DNA from: Camillea tinctor
Lineage: Eukaryota > Ascomycota > Sordariomycetes > Xylariales > Xylariaceae
Assembly: GCA_022578605.1 (NCBI GenBank)
Contig: MU394051.1
Location: forward strand, 620,001-684,000
Length of the DNA stretch: 64,000 nucleotides
Reading direction: 5' to 3'
Below are positions 39,582-52,260 of the stretch, one piece after another; within the stretch, counting starts at the first letter, position 1, and each line of letters opens with the position of its first letter. The notes under the pieces were generated by a model, which saw only the letters and a program-made list of their open reading frames with translations, was not told the DNA's origin and did not search any database. A program made the position numbers and the translations under genes.

Positions 39582-41096
39582 TTACGGGTGAAATATCACC
39601 TTCTGTACCTGCATCTTGTCGAAGATGTCATATCCCGAGACCGCCTCAGACAGTGGCATTACCTTGTCATACATGAAGCTGTCAAATGTTAGTTACTGGA
39701 GCCGGCTCGCTACTACCATGCGTGGAAGTTATGGGGGCCCGCTGGTAGAGAAGAATAAGAATAAGAAGAAAAGGGGTCTGACCTAAAAAGGTGCTGCTTC
39801 CTAGCTAGTACTTCGAGAGCGTCGGGGAAAATAGAACGGACAGGGCATCGTCCCATCTGTAGCCTCAAATTTTTGCTGGATCAAGATTAGCCAATGGCTT
39901 CGGACATGCAGCTTTACAGGTGGTATACGCACTTGTATCCATCATTACCATCGAATGGGATCTGCCATAGGTTAGCATATGAGGTGCTTTCACATATGTT
40001 GTGCACCTTACCTCGGAATTGTGAACGCCGATACTGCTGATGAAACCAAAGGGTCTCAGAACGTCATATGCCGTCTTCAGAGCAGGCGCCAAACCAACTA
40101 CCTCGATCACTATATCAGCTCCTCGGCCCTCCGTCACTTCCTTGATTCTTGCTAGCATGCCGTCTGGGTTAGTTTTGAAATTCAGGGGTTCTGCGCCCAA
40201 GCTTTTCGCGAGTTCAAGACGGCTGTCGACACCATCAATCGCAAAAAGATGTTTGGGCTTGTACTCGAGCGCTGAAACGATCGCACACAACCCTACAGGT
40301 CCACAGCCAATCACAACAGCCGTTGCCTCAGAAGGGTCTTGTATGTCAAGGGCGTTGAAGGCATTTCTAGCGCCAAAAAACCCGGTAGGGAAGATGTCGG
40401 CCATGAGCACCAGAGCCTTATCGTCGATCTCAGGTGGAGCTTTCACCACGGTTCCGTCTGCTAGAGGTACCCGGACATATTCTGCTTGGCCCCCATCAAG
40501 GCGTTCGGAACCGAACAGCAAACAGTGAACACAGCGGGACGAATGCCCGTTCTTACAGTAAAAGCAATTCATGCTATAGGGGGCTAGGCTTAGCCGACTT
40601 TATCTAAGTGCAGACGAATGTGAACCTAGTGCTACTTACCAAGACACGGTAAAAGGCGAAACGACTTTGTCGCCAAGCTGCACCGTCTTGACGTCTTTGC
40701 CGGCAGCCACTACAATGCCCGAGAACTCGTGGCCCATTATAACACCACTATCACCATGCTCGTGACCTCGGAATCTATGTAGCTCACTGTGATGGAGTGG
40801 TTAAACCCTTTCCTGTGTATGTTGATTGGATAGTGTATAGGCCAAAGGGGGATGACTCACGAGCCACAGAGACCACTAGCAAGGACCTTGACGATGATAT
40901 CCCCATCTCCCTGTACTACGCCACACCACGTCGTGTTAGTAGCTCGGATCACAGGATAACCACACAAACGAGTAATCGACGAAAAGGGGCAGAGGAAGAA
41001 CCATTTACGTTTAGGAACCGGTCGGTCTTGAACTGAGACCTTATAGGGGCCTTCGAAGACGACTGCCTTCATCGTGGCTGGTAGTTCTCCAGCCAT
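39582..41096 (-). CDS. Zinc-dependent medium-chain alcohol dehydrogenase
   Basis: Eight exons on the minus strand: 41096-41009, 40915-40861, 40786-40640, 40573-40012, 39961-39933, 39875-39783 and 39678-39582 account for 356 residues, with 50-104-bp GT-AG introns. (The count is seven exons and six introns.) Catalytic-zinc residues are C46 (ASGLCGSELHRF) and H67-E68 (IMGHEFSG). Structural-zinc cysteines are C97, C100, C103 and C111 ([16 protein letters not shown]). The dinucleotide fold carries GCGPVG at about 189-194. The C-terminal part, reached through three introns, reads [20 protein letters not shown] and ends [17 protein letters not shown], the pattern of fungal glutathione-independent dehydrogenases. 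Substrate unknown, probably a primary or secondary alcohol. The second exon's acceptor (TAG before TACAGGGA) was chosen because the later one would break the frame. Confidence 0.9.
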
Positions 41097-43167
41097 CTTT
41101 ACCTAGAGCGATGTTCTAAATGTTAACATATGCCGAACCCCCACCAACGTTCCTTACTAAGCCACTTGCTCACTCGCTTGTGAATCCCACTTACCTCTCT
41201 CAACCACCTCTGTCGGTTATCTTTAAGGGGGGTCTTTTTTTAGTATAAGACCGGCGTACTAGGTGGGTAATACGATAATCAAATCCGCGGTACACTTTCA
41301 CCGATGAGAAGCAGAAAAAGGAAAAAAAATGTTTTCTATTCAAAAAATAAAAACTAAACTACGTCAAAGATACCACCCCAAAAAAATGCGGGGTGCGATT
41401 TATAGCCGCACACATAACTCCATAGTACAAGAACGCACACCGAGTATCGGCCGTTTTTTAACGTACTTTCTATCCCCTTTAGGTAAAACAAGCTAGAGAG
41501 ACGGAAACGTCTCTCTCCTCCCACCTTCCCCTCCCCCTCTTTCTTTTCTTGCGATTGTGTAGGCGTACATTAGATGCAATTTTTGGCTTCTAGACGATGA
41601 TGATGTTTAGGTGGGGGGCGTGGGGAACTAAAAAGGGGGAAGAAGACAAATCATCTATGACGGTTAGGTAAGGTGAGACGAAGCGAGGTAAAAGGTAAGA
41701 CAATGTGTGAATTGGAGATGTGGTAGCAGTAGTAGTATGTAGGTATGTAGGTTATGTAGGTACGTTAGGCACATAGGCACATATGGACTAAAGTAGGTAA
41801 TGGTACTAATAAAGGGGGACAGGTGATACAACACATGTAGGACTATTTTTTTTCTTCTTTCCCCCTTTGCTTATTTCTTCCACCTCGTGTGAATTGTATA
41901 CATACCTAACCTATAGAATTAACTAGTAACGTTTTATTCGGCAGTGTCATGGGGTTTTCTTTCCTTTTTCTTCTTAACATGTATCGGGTCTCCGGGTTCC
42001 GGTGCCGGAAATATCACTTTAATAGGTACTACTTATATGTATGATGTACCTGAAATCCCCCAAAAATATCCATGGATGTGCTTACATACTACATACATAG
42101 GAATAGGCACATATTGAATGTATATGTCGGTGACAAGTTGTTTTCCTCCCCTCCTTTCTATAAGTGCAACTTTTTTTTTACATGTTTGACGTGTTTGTTG
42201 ATTTCCCCCCTTTTCTCCTCCCCCTCTCCACCTCCCTCTCATTCTCTGTACTCGCCGATATCCGCAAGCTACATGAAGAAGAAAAGAAAACTGCACTTTA
42301 AGGGGAAAATACTATTGCACATGATACTTTACAGGCAAGATGAACCGGCCTTCGGCGATTGTTTTGGACCCTTTTCTTGTGGGAGGGACGGCAGCCTACC
42401 TACCTCACACAACGCTACGTTACGCACCTGTGACCTGCGTGTATATTTGAGCAGATAGTTTATGTAGTATAAGCCAGTAAGCAAGTGAGGTGTTAGGTGT
42501 GGGTATGTATATCAAGGGTCATCTGGTCACCCTCTTCCACGGTTACCTATTCATTTATTTAGGTATGTTTAAATTAGTTCACTTAGAGATATATAGATCC
42601 TCAAGATATGCCGTACCACCTTGTGCCTAGCGAAAGCGACAGCGACAAAAAAAGCCAAATTAAAATGGAATAAAATCGAAGAAGCCATGCTCTTCTGAAT
42701 GGGTCTGATCATCGATCTAAACATCTGTGCGACAATATATTGTGCAACGCATCCCATGGGAAAATGCAGCTTGTGATAAAATTAATTTTTTTTCATCATA
42801 TTGACTGATTTCACTTTAGTAAAGTCATGCTTTTTTTTCTTACCTACCTACATAGTAGGCTAGGTATACTTCCGCTTTGCGGCTTTTTGTGAGGGAAGAT
42901 AAGGTTACGAAAAAAAAGACATAGCTTATCTCTATGGATTCCCAACCCGCGGACCTTAGGCCGAGCTTATATAATTCGGTAGAACCCGGCTTTGTTCGAA
43001 GCTTGCCGTCCTTGGCGGGTGATATTCAGTAATATTTACTTGAACCAGCTAGTGGGGACCTAATGAGAGGTGTTCAGTAATACACTACATAACACCAGTG
43101 AAATACTTCCCAAACTCCTTGTACTTCGTTCGCCTTGTAAGCGCACTGCAAGCGCACTGCAAGAACG

Positions 43168-43170
<3 letters not shown>

Positions 43171-43214
<44 letters not shown>
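43171..43214 (+). repeat. (AC)22 microsatellite
   Basis: Uninterrupted AC dinucleotides for about 44 bases, preceded by two copies of GCGCACTGCAAG at 43141-43163. Confidence 0.92.
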
Positions 43215-43217
<3 letters not shown>

Positions 43218-45700
43218 AATTCACCTCTGATGGCTTATGACCCTTTCCAACGAGTAAAGTCCTATGCAGGCCGGGCACAGACCTCGAACGAGACTCATGT
43301 ATACATACGTCTATATTGCAAGATGCCTTACTCACATACCTCTTACATAGGTACCCAAGGAGGTGGGGATATTCTACCACGAGCAAATCTTGCATCTGCA
43401 AACATCAAGGGCAAGGAACTGTTGATCTAGTGATTGGCCGAGTGTATAAGAGAATGTGACAGTCCCAGGATAATCACATCATCGCGAGCCTCCAAATCTG
43501 GGTCGCAAAGTTGGTAAGGCAACTGACTGCCTCTATCCCCGGGTGCCATTTCCAGCAGGCGATATTGTTGGATCGGGTCTATAAGGTAACACAAAACGGC
43601 ACATACGCTCTCATTTACAAAAAGACGGTGTGAGAGCTTTTTTAGCAGCTCTGTGCATAGGCTGGGCAACCTCGGTGCTGACCTGATGCCTTAGATGGTA
43701 ATCCTGTAAAGGGATACTTGTTGGAGACATGACTTGGCTATCCGTCCCGTTGTGAATTGCCTGATTGGGAGAAAATGCGCCGTGGGGAAGCTCGTGTTGG
43801 CTGTCAGGAGTTGATAAGCATCTGTGGAGGGTGGTTTTAAGTGTTAATAAGGTGTGCGGCTCGGGGATGAGGCTTAGCTTAGCTGGGTTGGCCACCCCCC
43901 CCTTAGCTACTAGACCTAGACCAATATGAGCGGCTGAACGAGTTGGAAAGACTCGGTGTTTCACTGGGTTGATATTAGCCCATGAGAGGAGGAGGAACAC
44001 GCAAACACGGAACTATTCTCTTTTTTTTTTCCCTTCATGATACGTGGCTACCGTCGATCCGGTGACGAACACATTGAGGCTGGCGCTTTTTTTATTTTTT
44101 TTTTCTGAGTGAGTGAGTATGTGAGAGACGATGCGAGCTAGCAAATCGCGCAGCAATCAAATCCTAGCACACTGCGTCGGGCCGCGGGCTGAGCCATGAT
44201 ATTTCAGTAAGACCCCGCTTCCTTGCTGATACGTACGGGAACATTGGCCTTTTAGAGAGATATGAGGGTGGCCGTGCAAGCTATATGGCATATACTGGGG
44301 AAAGGGGGTAAGGTAAGATCGTATAGAAAGAGAACAGAGAAAAAAGAGAAAGGAGAAAAAGGAATATTGTGCGATTCGAAAAACTGTTAAAACCGTGAAT
44401 AGAACAAATAATCATAGTCATAATCATCATAGTATTATGTAGAGACCCGGCATGGCGAGCCGATATAAGAAATAAGTAGGGGGCCAAAAGCATTACTTTT
44501 AAATACCCCAGAAGACTGACTGCAGAATCAGAGAGAATCATGTAAGCCGGTAGATAGAGAAGGGGGGAAACGAGAAGGGAGGGGTAAGAGAGTAAGAGGG
44601 TAAGGGGGGGTAAGGAAGGGGGTAAGGTTCTGATGACAGGACCCCCATGTGAAGACGATGTAAGTCAAGTACGCACTGCCGACCGGGAAATACTCTATAG
44701 GTTAGCTTGAGAGAAAGAGAGAGAGAGTGAAAGAGACAAAAAAAATTAGGATGAATGAATATAACATGACCAAGATGATTCAAGGTGGCGCGATTAATAC
44801 GGGAGAGACGGGAAAAGCGAATTACCTGGGGGTGGTTAGAGAAGGGAAGTGAAGGGAAGAGGATGGGAAAAGGGAGGGGAAAGGGGGGGTTGCTAGACTG
44901 GACAAATAATGTATGAATATGAATGGGTAGGGGAATACATAAAGTTAGGTAGTGATTGGGGTACAGTATGTACCGTTGTGTTGATGGAAGGGTGACATTG
45001 TTAAATTGATAGAGCAAGAGAGAGGGAAAGAAGAGAGGCAGTAGAGGACATAGCAGTAGCAGCAGCATTTGTGAAGGAAGGCGTCGCACGTCGTTCCAAC
45101 TGATTGGAGGCGGCTGAAGGGTGTGAGAGTCCCATGTGTCGGTCATGCTGTGCAATGCGGCCAGGCGGCCCTTTAGTGTTGCTGCGTGCTGGTCTCCTGA
45201 TGGCCCCTGCACCGAATAAACGATATAAGTCTTGGCAGCGAGGCGAAGCACAGAAACCTTTTACAACTTTTTTTTTTTTTTTCCTTGTCGATCGCCTAAC
45301 TTGTGAAGACGGTACATGTTGCGAGCAAGTCGCCGCATCTTCCGCCGTTGAATACCTTTTTTGGATCTTTAATATCTTACTATGTATGCATCATCAGCAC
45401 CATCACCATCATCGTTCGTTATCGCATCTCTTCCCGACGCTGAAATTTCTGCATATGTAAATATCCCCTTTTTATTATTATTATTTTGCTCTCTCGCCCT
45501 CGTTCTCGCTTTTTGTTAACTCGTCTCTTTTTGAACTTTGCTGTCATTCCCGTTTCCCTATTACACGAATACTGTTGATATTATCCTATCTAATATCTCT
45601 ACACTACTTCCACTATTCATCAACCTGCTTCTATATATTCTCTTTCTCTTGACGAATACTCCTCTTCTTCCCTCTCCTTCATCTCTCCTGTAATCACTAC

Positions 45701-45780
45701 GCTTCGTTTCGTTTCGTTTCGTCTCGTTTGACTCGGTTCGGTTCAGTTCAGTCCAGTCTAGTCCAGTCCTATTCAGTCAT
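45701..45780 (+). repeat. Pentanucleotide tract drifting from GTTTC to GTTCA/GTCCA
   Basis: Repeats of TTTCG are followed by drifting GGTTC, AGTTC and AGTCC units. This looks like a decaying pentanucleotide satellite and is noncoding. Confidence 0.7.
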
Positions 45781-46796
45781 GATAGGCCCAACATCCTAGG
45801 TAGTAGTAGTTATTGTTGTTAATGAGAGCATTGTCAATTGTGGCCCACAAGCCTACCTGCTCCAATGAATATCGAAGCGAAACAAGCCAGACAAGATGGC
45901 CGATTCGTCTTAAACTCACCCCCTTTGGGCAAGTCTTGTAGTCTAGAGGCCTCCTGGGTCTCCACATGATAGACTACATACCTAATAACCCTCCATCACC
46001 CCCTTCACCCCCCTCCCCCCCCTCCCCCTTACCCCCAGACTTTGTTGTAGTGATGTGCTATTCCCTACCGATTTCACCCTAATAATCTTCACCGGCCCTA
46101 GTTACCCGCTTCCACGAACCTCGACGATTGAGTGAATAAGACTAGGTTACAGGAATTCATGCAAGAAGGTTTCCGGCCCTGCACGCTTTCACTAATAAGG
46201 CACGAAAAAAAGACAAGACCCTCGGCGGTCTGTGATGTTGAAGAAATGGCCCTGCAGAACAGAACATGCTTCCGCTCTTGCGGTCAGAGGCTAGATTACT
46301 GACTTGCTGGTGCGGCTGTTTCTTAGCCTAGGTTATCTCGATTGGAATCTTACCAAGCTGAATGTGAAAACGTACATGTACATGTACTATACTCTATACT
46401 ATCGGGTCCACGTCACAATGCCGCTGGTACTTTGTGCCTATTATCTGAACTTGGTTGTCTGTTAAGGTACTAACTACGCTTATGTTGTCATCTTTCTCTC
46501 TCACTCCCTCTCCCCCCTCTTCCTTTTTTTCTTTTTTTCTTTTTTTTTCTTTTTTGCACGTTCGCGCCCTAATGTGACAGACACTTGACTTGATTTGACC
46601 TGACTGATTAGATTTATTTCCACCTCGGAAACTGGGAGACACAAGCGTCGTCGACTGGCCCTCTTTGTCCACCTTCTGAATTCCTACCTGGTTAGACTCC
46701 CCCCACCCTCCCGAGATTCCTAGTATGATTATTTTCTTATTGTGCATTTTTTCCCTCTATCGTTCTCCCTCTCCACAGGAGAATATCACCCTCATC

Positions 46797-46860
46797 ATCC
46801 TCCTCCTCCTCCCCATCCTCCCTATCATCGTCATCATCATCAGCAGCAGCAGCAGTAGTG
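46797..46860 (+). repeat. Compound triplet repeat (TCC, ATC, CAG)
   Basis: TCCTCC units pass into ATCATC and then CAGCAGCAG, ending in AGTAGTGTAGTAG. All frames are short and interrupted, so it is treated as a simple repeat. Confidence 0.7.
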
Positions 46861-49299
46861 TAGTAGCATGATCATCATCTGTTTTCTTCTCTTCACTACC
46901 ATAATCATCATCGTCATCATAATGATCGCCCAACTATATATATATATGTAGGTTACTAGGGGAACACAGACCCAAACCAAGCGTTCTTAGCACCCAATCT
47001 GTCGGCATCAAGGTGTGCGTGCCACTGCGCTGCACTAATAAGGTGCTACCCCCGCCTCTCTATTCCCAATCAGCTGTACCAGTAATCTGCCTGCCTACCT
47101 AACTGCATCAGAGAAGATCCCGCCATGTTATTTTTTTTTTCTTGCACATGTTACGTGGGCGGTCAAAGGCGATACGGCAACCACTTGCACACACGTTGTC
47201 GACTGCATCTGGCTAATTATTTTTGTGCTAAAAGCTATCTCAACTCAGGTAGGGACTAGATATGTACGTAAGAAGGGAAGAAAACATACGTGACACATAT
47301 ACGTTAAAACCTCGCCGGTCTGTCTCCTCGAATGTTTTTGCTCTGCTTTAGCTTTATCCCTCAACTCTTGTTCCTTCAAACAAGCCATTCCCGGTTGCCC
47401 GTGTCTCTCTATTGGAGGATTCTTTTCTAAGCGCAGCTATATTATTATCGTTATCATTTCTTCAAAAAAGGGGGAATGTGTATGAGTGACGTTTTAGTAA
47501 AGCCGAATTGCGACTCTATCATCACCATCATTGTTTGATTCTGGATCGAATTTCACCGGCCGGCCGTTCAAGGTTGGATTGCTTCCTGCGCTGTTGCCGC
47601 ACCCTTAATCCCTCTTCGGTGCCATTATCCCCGCAAAATGCTAGTCCAGTAGTGGTCCCCTCGATCCATAATCCATCTGACATTGACATCGACATTGATT
47701 CCCACCCCGTTTTGAGAATCCTGGACACACGGGACACATCCTCGTCGATCAATTTCATGCTGCCTTGTAATACCGGCATCTTCAACTCTCTCCACCCGCT
47801 ACAGAAAACAATCCGGAAAGGCGGCAAGGGACCAGCGGCTGCTCGTATACAGCCATTAGAAGGTGGCTAAGGAGAACCCGATTAGGTGGAATCCGGGCTG
47901 CTTGGCAGGGCTGAATAAAAAAAAAGAAACGTAACTACGATCTTTTATTAGACGACAACAGCAACAACAATACGCAAGACGACGGATACATGCTGCATAG
48001 TGGTGCTGCAGCAAGCACTCGCAGATTGAGGCTTTGCAAGGGGAGGGGTTTGTGACTAAGGGAAAAATAAAAATAAAAAAAGAGAGAGGGAAAGGAAAAA
48101 AAAGAGGACCCTTCAAAGTTGGAACGAACCGTCGGAAGCGGAAGGGGAAAAGAGAGAGAGGTACGAGAGGTACAGAGTTTACACATCTACATACCGACGA
48201 GCCCTGGCTTATTGCTAACCATCTGCCCCAGAGGTAAGTAAAGTGCCCAGCACTAAAAAAAAATCCCCACTATTACTAGCTGCCCAGTTTGACGCTAAAG
48301 CAAGCAGCAGAAGAGAGACTGGAGTTTCTATGTGTATGCGGTACAAGACCCATCGTGTAGACCCATACCATATACGAAGTACCTACATACATACGGTACT
48401 TAACATCAATTACATACCTGAGCTGGGACCTATTAGCTCACAGCCGCATTACACATTTCGCCGCCGGCGCCTCTTTTTTTGATTTTAGCTTCTTTTTCGC
48501 TGTAATTACCAATTGCTAATTACCACCACTTGCATTTTGCATTCTGCATCATCATCGTCGCCATCATCATCATTATTGTTATTATTACAACCACCACTTT
48601 TACCACTACTCCCTACTGCTACTACTTTACTACTTTACTACTACCTACCGGGTTTTACCTTACTTTTACCATACTACACTAAAACTTACCTGTCCGAACC
48701 CTGACCTTAACCTCCTTCTCCTTCACCTTTTTTTCTTTTCTTTACCTGACCCGAGGTACCTACATACCTACCTACATACATAACATTGCATTACATTACC
48801 TTACATTACATACATACATTCCCGTACTTTTTTTTACTTTCCAATCATTCCTTCTCTCCCCAGCTCTACTTAATTCATCTACATGAGGTACATCTATACT
48901 GAAGAATTTGGATGGAACATCGTCGGGTTTTTAAAATCCTACCTCAAACCTCTCTTCCCACTACCTGCTACCTACATCCTCCTAACGGGTTGTACATACA
49001 TAATACATACGGATTGCACTCCAAGGTGTAATCATACTGCATGAATGAAAGGTGAGAGAGGTCCTTCCTGTCCCCCCTTTTTATTTTTATCTATTCGTCG
49101 TTTTATGTTTTCTTTTCGTTTCGTTTCTTTCCTTTTCGCTTACATGTTAGTCTAAAAGGATCCTACCTAAGTAGGGTAATATTCCACCATCGTCGGTTCT
49201 GTCTGACAAGTCTTGAGACTCTTGCCTTTGGTTTTACAACTGAAAAGCCATCAAAGCTCTCTACTATCTTGTCTGCTACACTACCACCACCCCATCTTA

Positions 49300-50578
49300 T
49301 TATAGACCCTGTCCGTGCAGTCTTGTCCTCCACCCCATCAGAGCGTAGATCAGGACTGGCAACATAGAGGAAAAGATATACAACCCTTGACCCCTGCAGT
49401 GCTGGGCCAAGCTACGAAGCATTATAAGCACGCGGTCCTATTGCGGGTTTGACCTTGACACCTGCCTATCACACGCCGCAATCTGGCAATTTTGAAGTGA
49501 TCTCCCATCATTTACCTACCTACTGATCCTCGAACCCGGTGTCTAGCCCCAGCAAGCTTAGCACCAAGCCCAAAAAACGAAACAAGTTTCTCCATCCGAC
49601 CCCAGCCCATTGCGCACCACCCAGCACCACAGAAAGAAGAGGCTCCGCGGTATCTTCCCTCCCCCCCGCCTTAACAATCTACGCCAAACTTAACCTACAC
49701 TGCTCGCCTTACCATCTGCGACGGATACAGTTGAGTCTCCAACCGGTCACGAGGTAGCGAGAGGTCTGGCTATCCCAAGGGTCCCCCTTGGCGCTTTCAG
49801 AGAATATTCGACAAGCCCGGGTGTTTTTTCATCCCCCAGGATTCCCCCGTCCTCTTTGCTCACCCGCCCACACACACACCCATTACACCATTACATACCG
49901 TCCGTTCCTGATCCTGGCGTCAGTCAATATCTCACCCCCATTAGCCACTTGCAGTTACTGCTATCCGCTTCGTCGTCCAACCTTTCTTTTTCCCGCTCCT
50001 TTACTTTCTTCTTCTTCTTCCGTTTTCTTACTAAAGGCCCTGATTTCCAGGTGCGGCTCTTTTTCCCCTTCTTGACCTTTCCCTGGAATCCCTTTTCCCT
50101 GCTACCCACCCCCCCTCCCATCCTTCTTCCGTGTCTTCTCCGGATCTTCACCGGGTCGCTAGAGTTCCCTTCGCGCGCATTTGGACCAAGGAGTTTCCCC
50201 AGGCTCCTTATATTCCTACCAACCGACCATTCCCGCTTGACGGTTTTTGCATTCTTGGTGCCGAAAAAATCGAATTGCGCTCCTCTGATTTCGTTGCATC
50301 GAGTGCGCGCATTTGCCTTGTTGTATTTCCGTTCTGGTTCTGCTCGTATTTTATTGATCTACTATTTGGTGATCGAGCATTGGCCTGGCCCGGGACCTGA
50401 CCTGACCTGTCCATTTTGCGCGCGGACTTATACCACCTGGGCAGCAGTCACAAGCTCTTTCGTGACACCGTTCCTGTTGGTTGTTCTGCCCCGACCTCAA
50501 AGGAAATCCCCCAATCCCAACCGCCGCCCTTACTTTTTATAATGAGTTGAGTATCGATGCGTGAGTAGCGGCCATTAC
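49300..50578 (+). promoter_or_regulatory. Long pyrimidine-rich upstream region of the C2H2 gene
   Basis: Over a kilobase is strongly C/T-rich on the plus strand right up to the start of the C2H2 gene, which opens long frames by composition alone. This is typical of long leaders of fungal regulatory genes. The end of the leader has two very short upstream ORFs, given separately. Confidence 0.45.
50542..50568 (+). promoter_or_regulatory. Two minimal upstream ORFs before the C2H2 start
   Basis: ATGAGTTGA at 50542-50550 (Met-Ser-stop) and ATGCGTGAGTAG at 50557-50568 (Met-Arg-Glu-stop) lie 37 and 22 bases before the ATG used for the C2H2 gene. Both are out of frame or closed before it. If transcribed, they could lower initiation at the main start. 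The second also contains GTGAGT at 50561, a good intron donor. Confidence 0.5.
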
Positions 50579-52260
50579 ATGCAAGCCACAGAAAGCATGT
50601 CTCCCACCGCCGGTTCCACCATTGCTCACGACCCTTCAGCCGGCGACATCTACGATCCGGATGAGGTCTTCCCGCGGAATAGCCCTTTAATGAAACCTAT
50701 ACGCCCTAATTTCAGACCTTCACCCTCTCCCCCAGGGCCTCTTGCTCCAGTCAGTCCTTCTCCCACTACAGGTCAGAAGTCTTCTAATCGTCGGCGGAAG
50801 GTACGACCTAGCCAAGGCGATGCCGTCCTGATATTCCATCTCGACGGTGGAAAGCACCCAGATATTGCCGCCGAAGCCGCGTCCCGACCTTTGGACCAGT
50901 CCTCTGAAGACGACGAACCGAGCGCGAGTGAGTCAGACGACGAGACGGTCGACGGATCGGGGGAAGAGGAGGACGTTCGAAGCAACGAAATGTCCCCCGG
51001 TTCATTTTCGCCCTTTGTCAAGTATCCCACCGATTCCACCGGACCAGGTCCCATAGATCTGCAGTCCCTCGCGACGAATGCGCTTGCCGCCACCAACGCT
51101 ATTTCGAAGTCGACCGACGCCGACGAGCCGCAATACACGAATCACGATGCGCCGAATACCAACAGGACTAGGCTTCCCGAGCGCCTAGCCACGAATGGAG
51201 GAGGCAAGGAAAATGTGATGAGAAAGGACGTGGATAGGCCGGTTCTGGCTGCCCCCATCTCGCCATACGCAGCACAGGGACCACAAGAATTATACTCTCC
51301 GCGCCGGGTACCCCCAAGCCAGGTGCTGATGCATCCGAACAAGGTTAAGCTACCGCCCAGTCTGACTTCTGGCAGCCACGGAGAGCTGCCTCCGATCCAA
51401 GTCGCCTCTCCCAAATCTGATTCTCCTCTCCCCTCTATAAGGTCACAACTCTTCGACCAATTAACGGGGCCGACGAAGGACTTGACCATGCGTCAGGCGC
51501 TCCCTCATTCACCACCGGCTGGCCATCCGCGTATGGGGAGTATACCTGGGAATCATACTTCACCGCCAATATCGCCGGATGCCATATTTCGTCAGGGCAT
51601 GCCGTCCCCTGCTAGCATGTCCGGCGCGAGCCCTTACTACTACTCGAGTGCCAGTAGTGCTAGTCACCATCGGTCTGGGCTGGATTACAGCAGCAGCAGT
51701 AATACGGAAACGCCCAACACCACCGATATGTTGACGCCCGCTACCTCAATCACTGATAGGATGAGCATCGATAATGTGACGAATCCGCCGACTGGTTTTG
51801 TCTGCACGTTTCAGGGTTGTAATGCGGCGCCGTTCCAAACCCAATACCTGCTTAACTCGCACGCCAATGTCCATTCCTCGGCCAGGCCACATTACTGCTC
51901 TGTTAAGGGGTGCCCGCGTAGTGAAGGTGGAAAAGGTTTCAAGCGGAAAAATGAAATGATTCGCCATGGTCTTGTTCATGACTCGCCTGGATATGTTTGT
52001 CCATTCTGCCCGGACCGAGAGCACAAGTATCCTAGGCCGGATAACCTACAACGGTATGTTGAATCTGGATCGAAAATTGAACGGTCATCTCTCCATGCAC
52101 ACCACACGGGGTGTATCTTATTCCACTTATTGACTAATAATTTAGACATGTTCGAGTACACCATCTCGACAAGGACAAAGATGATCCTGCATTACGCGAG
52201 GTGCTTTCTCAACGACCTGATGGACCTAGTCGGGGACGAAGACGGCGCGGCGGGCCTTAG
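50579..52260 (+). CDS. C2H2 zinc-finger transcription factor
   Basis: Two exons, 50579-52053 and 52146-52260, with a 92-bp GT-AG intron, encode 529 residues. The first 400 residues are disordered and Ser/Pro-rich, with a basic SSNRRRKVRPSQ near 70, an acidic patch (SSEDDEPSASESDDE) and many SP motifs. Near the C-terminus are two or three zinc fingers: FVCTFQGCNAAPFQTQYLLNSHANVH, then HYCSVKGCPRSEGGKGF...RHGLVH, then YVCPFCPDREHKYPRPDNLQRHVRVHH, the last completed only after splicing. The tail is basic (SRGRRRRGGP). The gene would bind DNA in the nucleus; targets are unknown. Reading through the intron would lose the last histidines and is not correct. Alternative start: a donor at 50561 joined to 50639 would give ATG-CCC-GGC in the same frame, a shorter protein lacking 20 residues. 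Confidence 0.87.

Larger units (their letters stand above)
41097..49300. other. Large gene-free region of about 8 kb
   Basis: No exon with family similarity or sensible structure was found on either strand. The first few hundred bases form the alcohol dehydrogenase upstream region. The rest carries many simple repeats and skewed tracts: AC repeat at 43171-43214, T-rich at 46520-46555, GTTTC repeats at 45708-45725, CAT/CAG triplets at 46800-46860 and TAGGTA words at 41720-41790. The large size next to a transcription factor gene suggests regulatory sequence or noncoding transcripts, but nothing shows this directly. Confidence 0.35.

Noticed and set aside
44538..45251. Minus-strand open frame of 237 codons
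   Set aside because: Made up largely of Leu, Pro, Ser and Phe from a purine-rich plus strand. It is compositional, with no family signal.
49856..50542. Long plus-strand open frame of 228 codons before the C2H2 gene
   Set aside because: It begins with TTG, is rich in Leu, Pro, Ser and Phe because the DNA is pyrimidine-rich, and several frames are open at once. It is best read as leader sequence.
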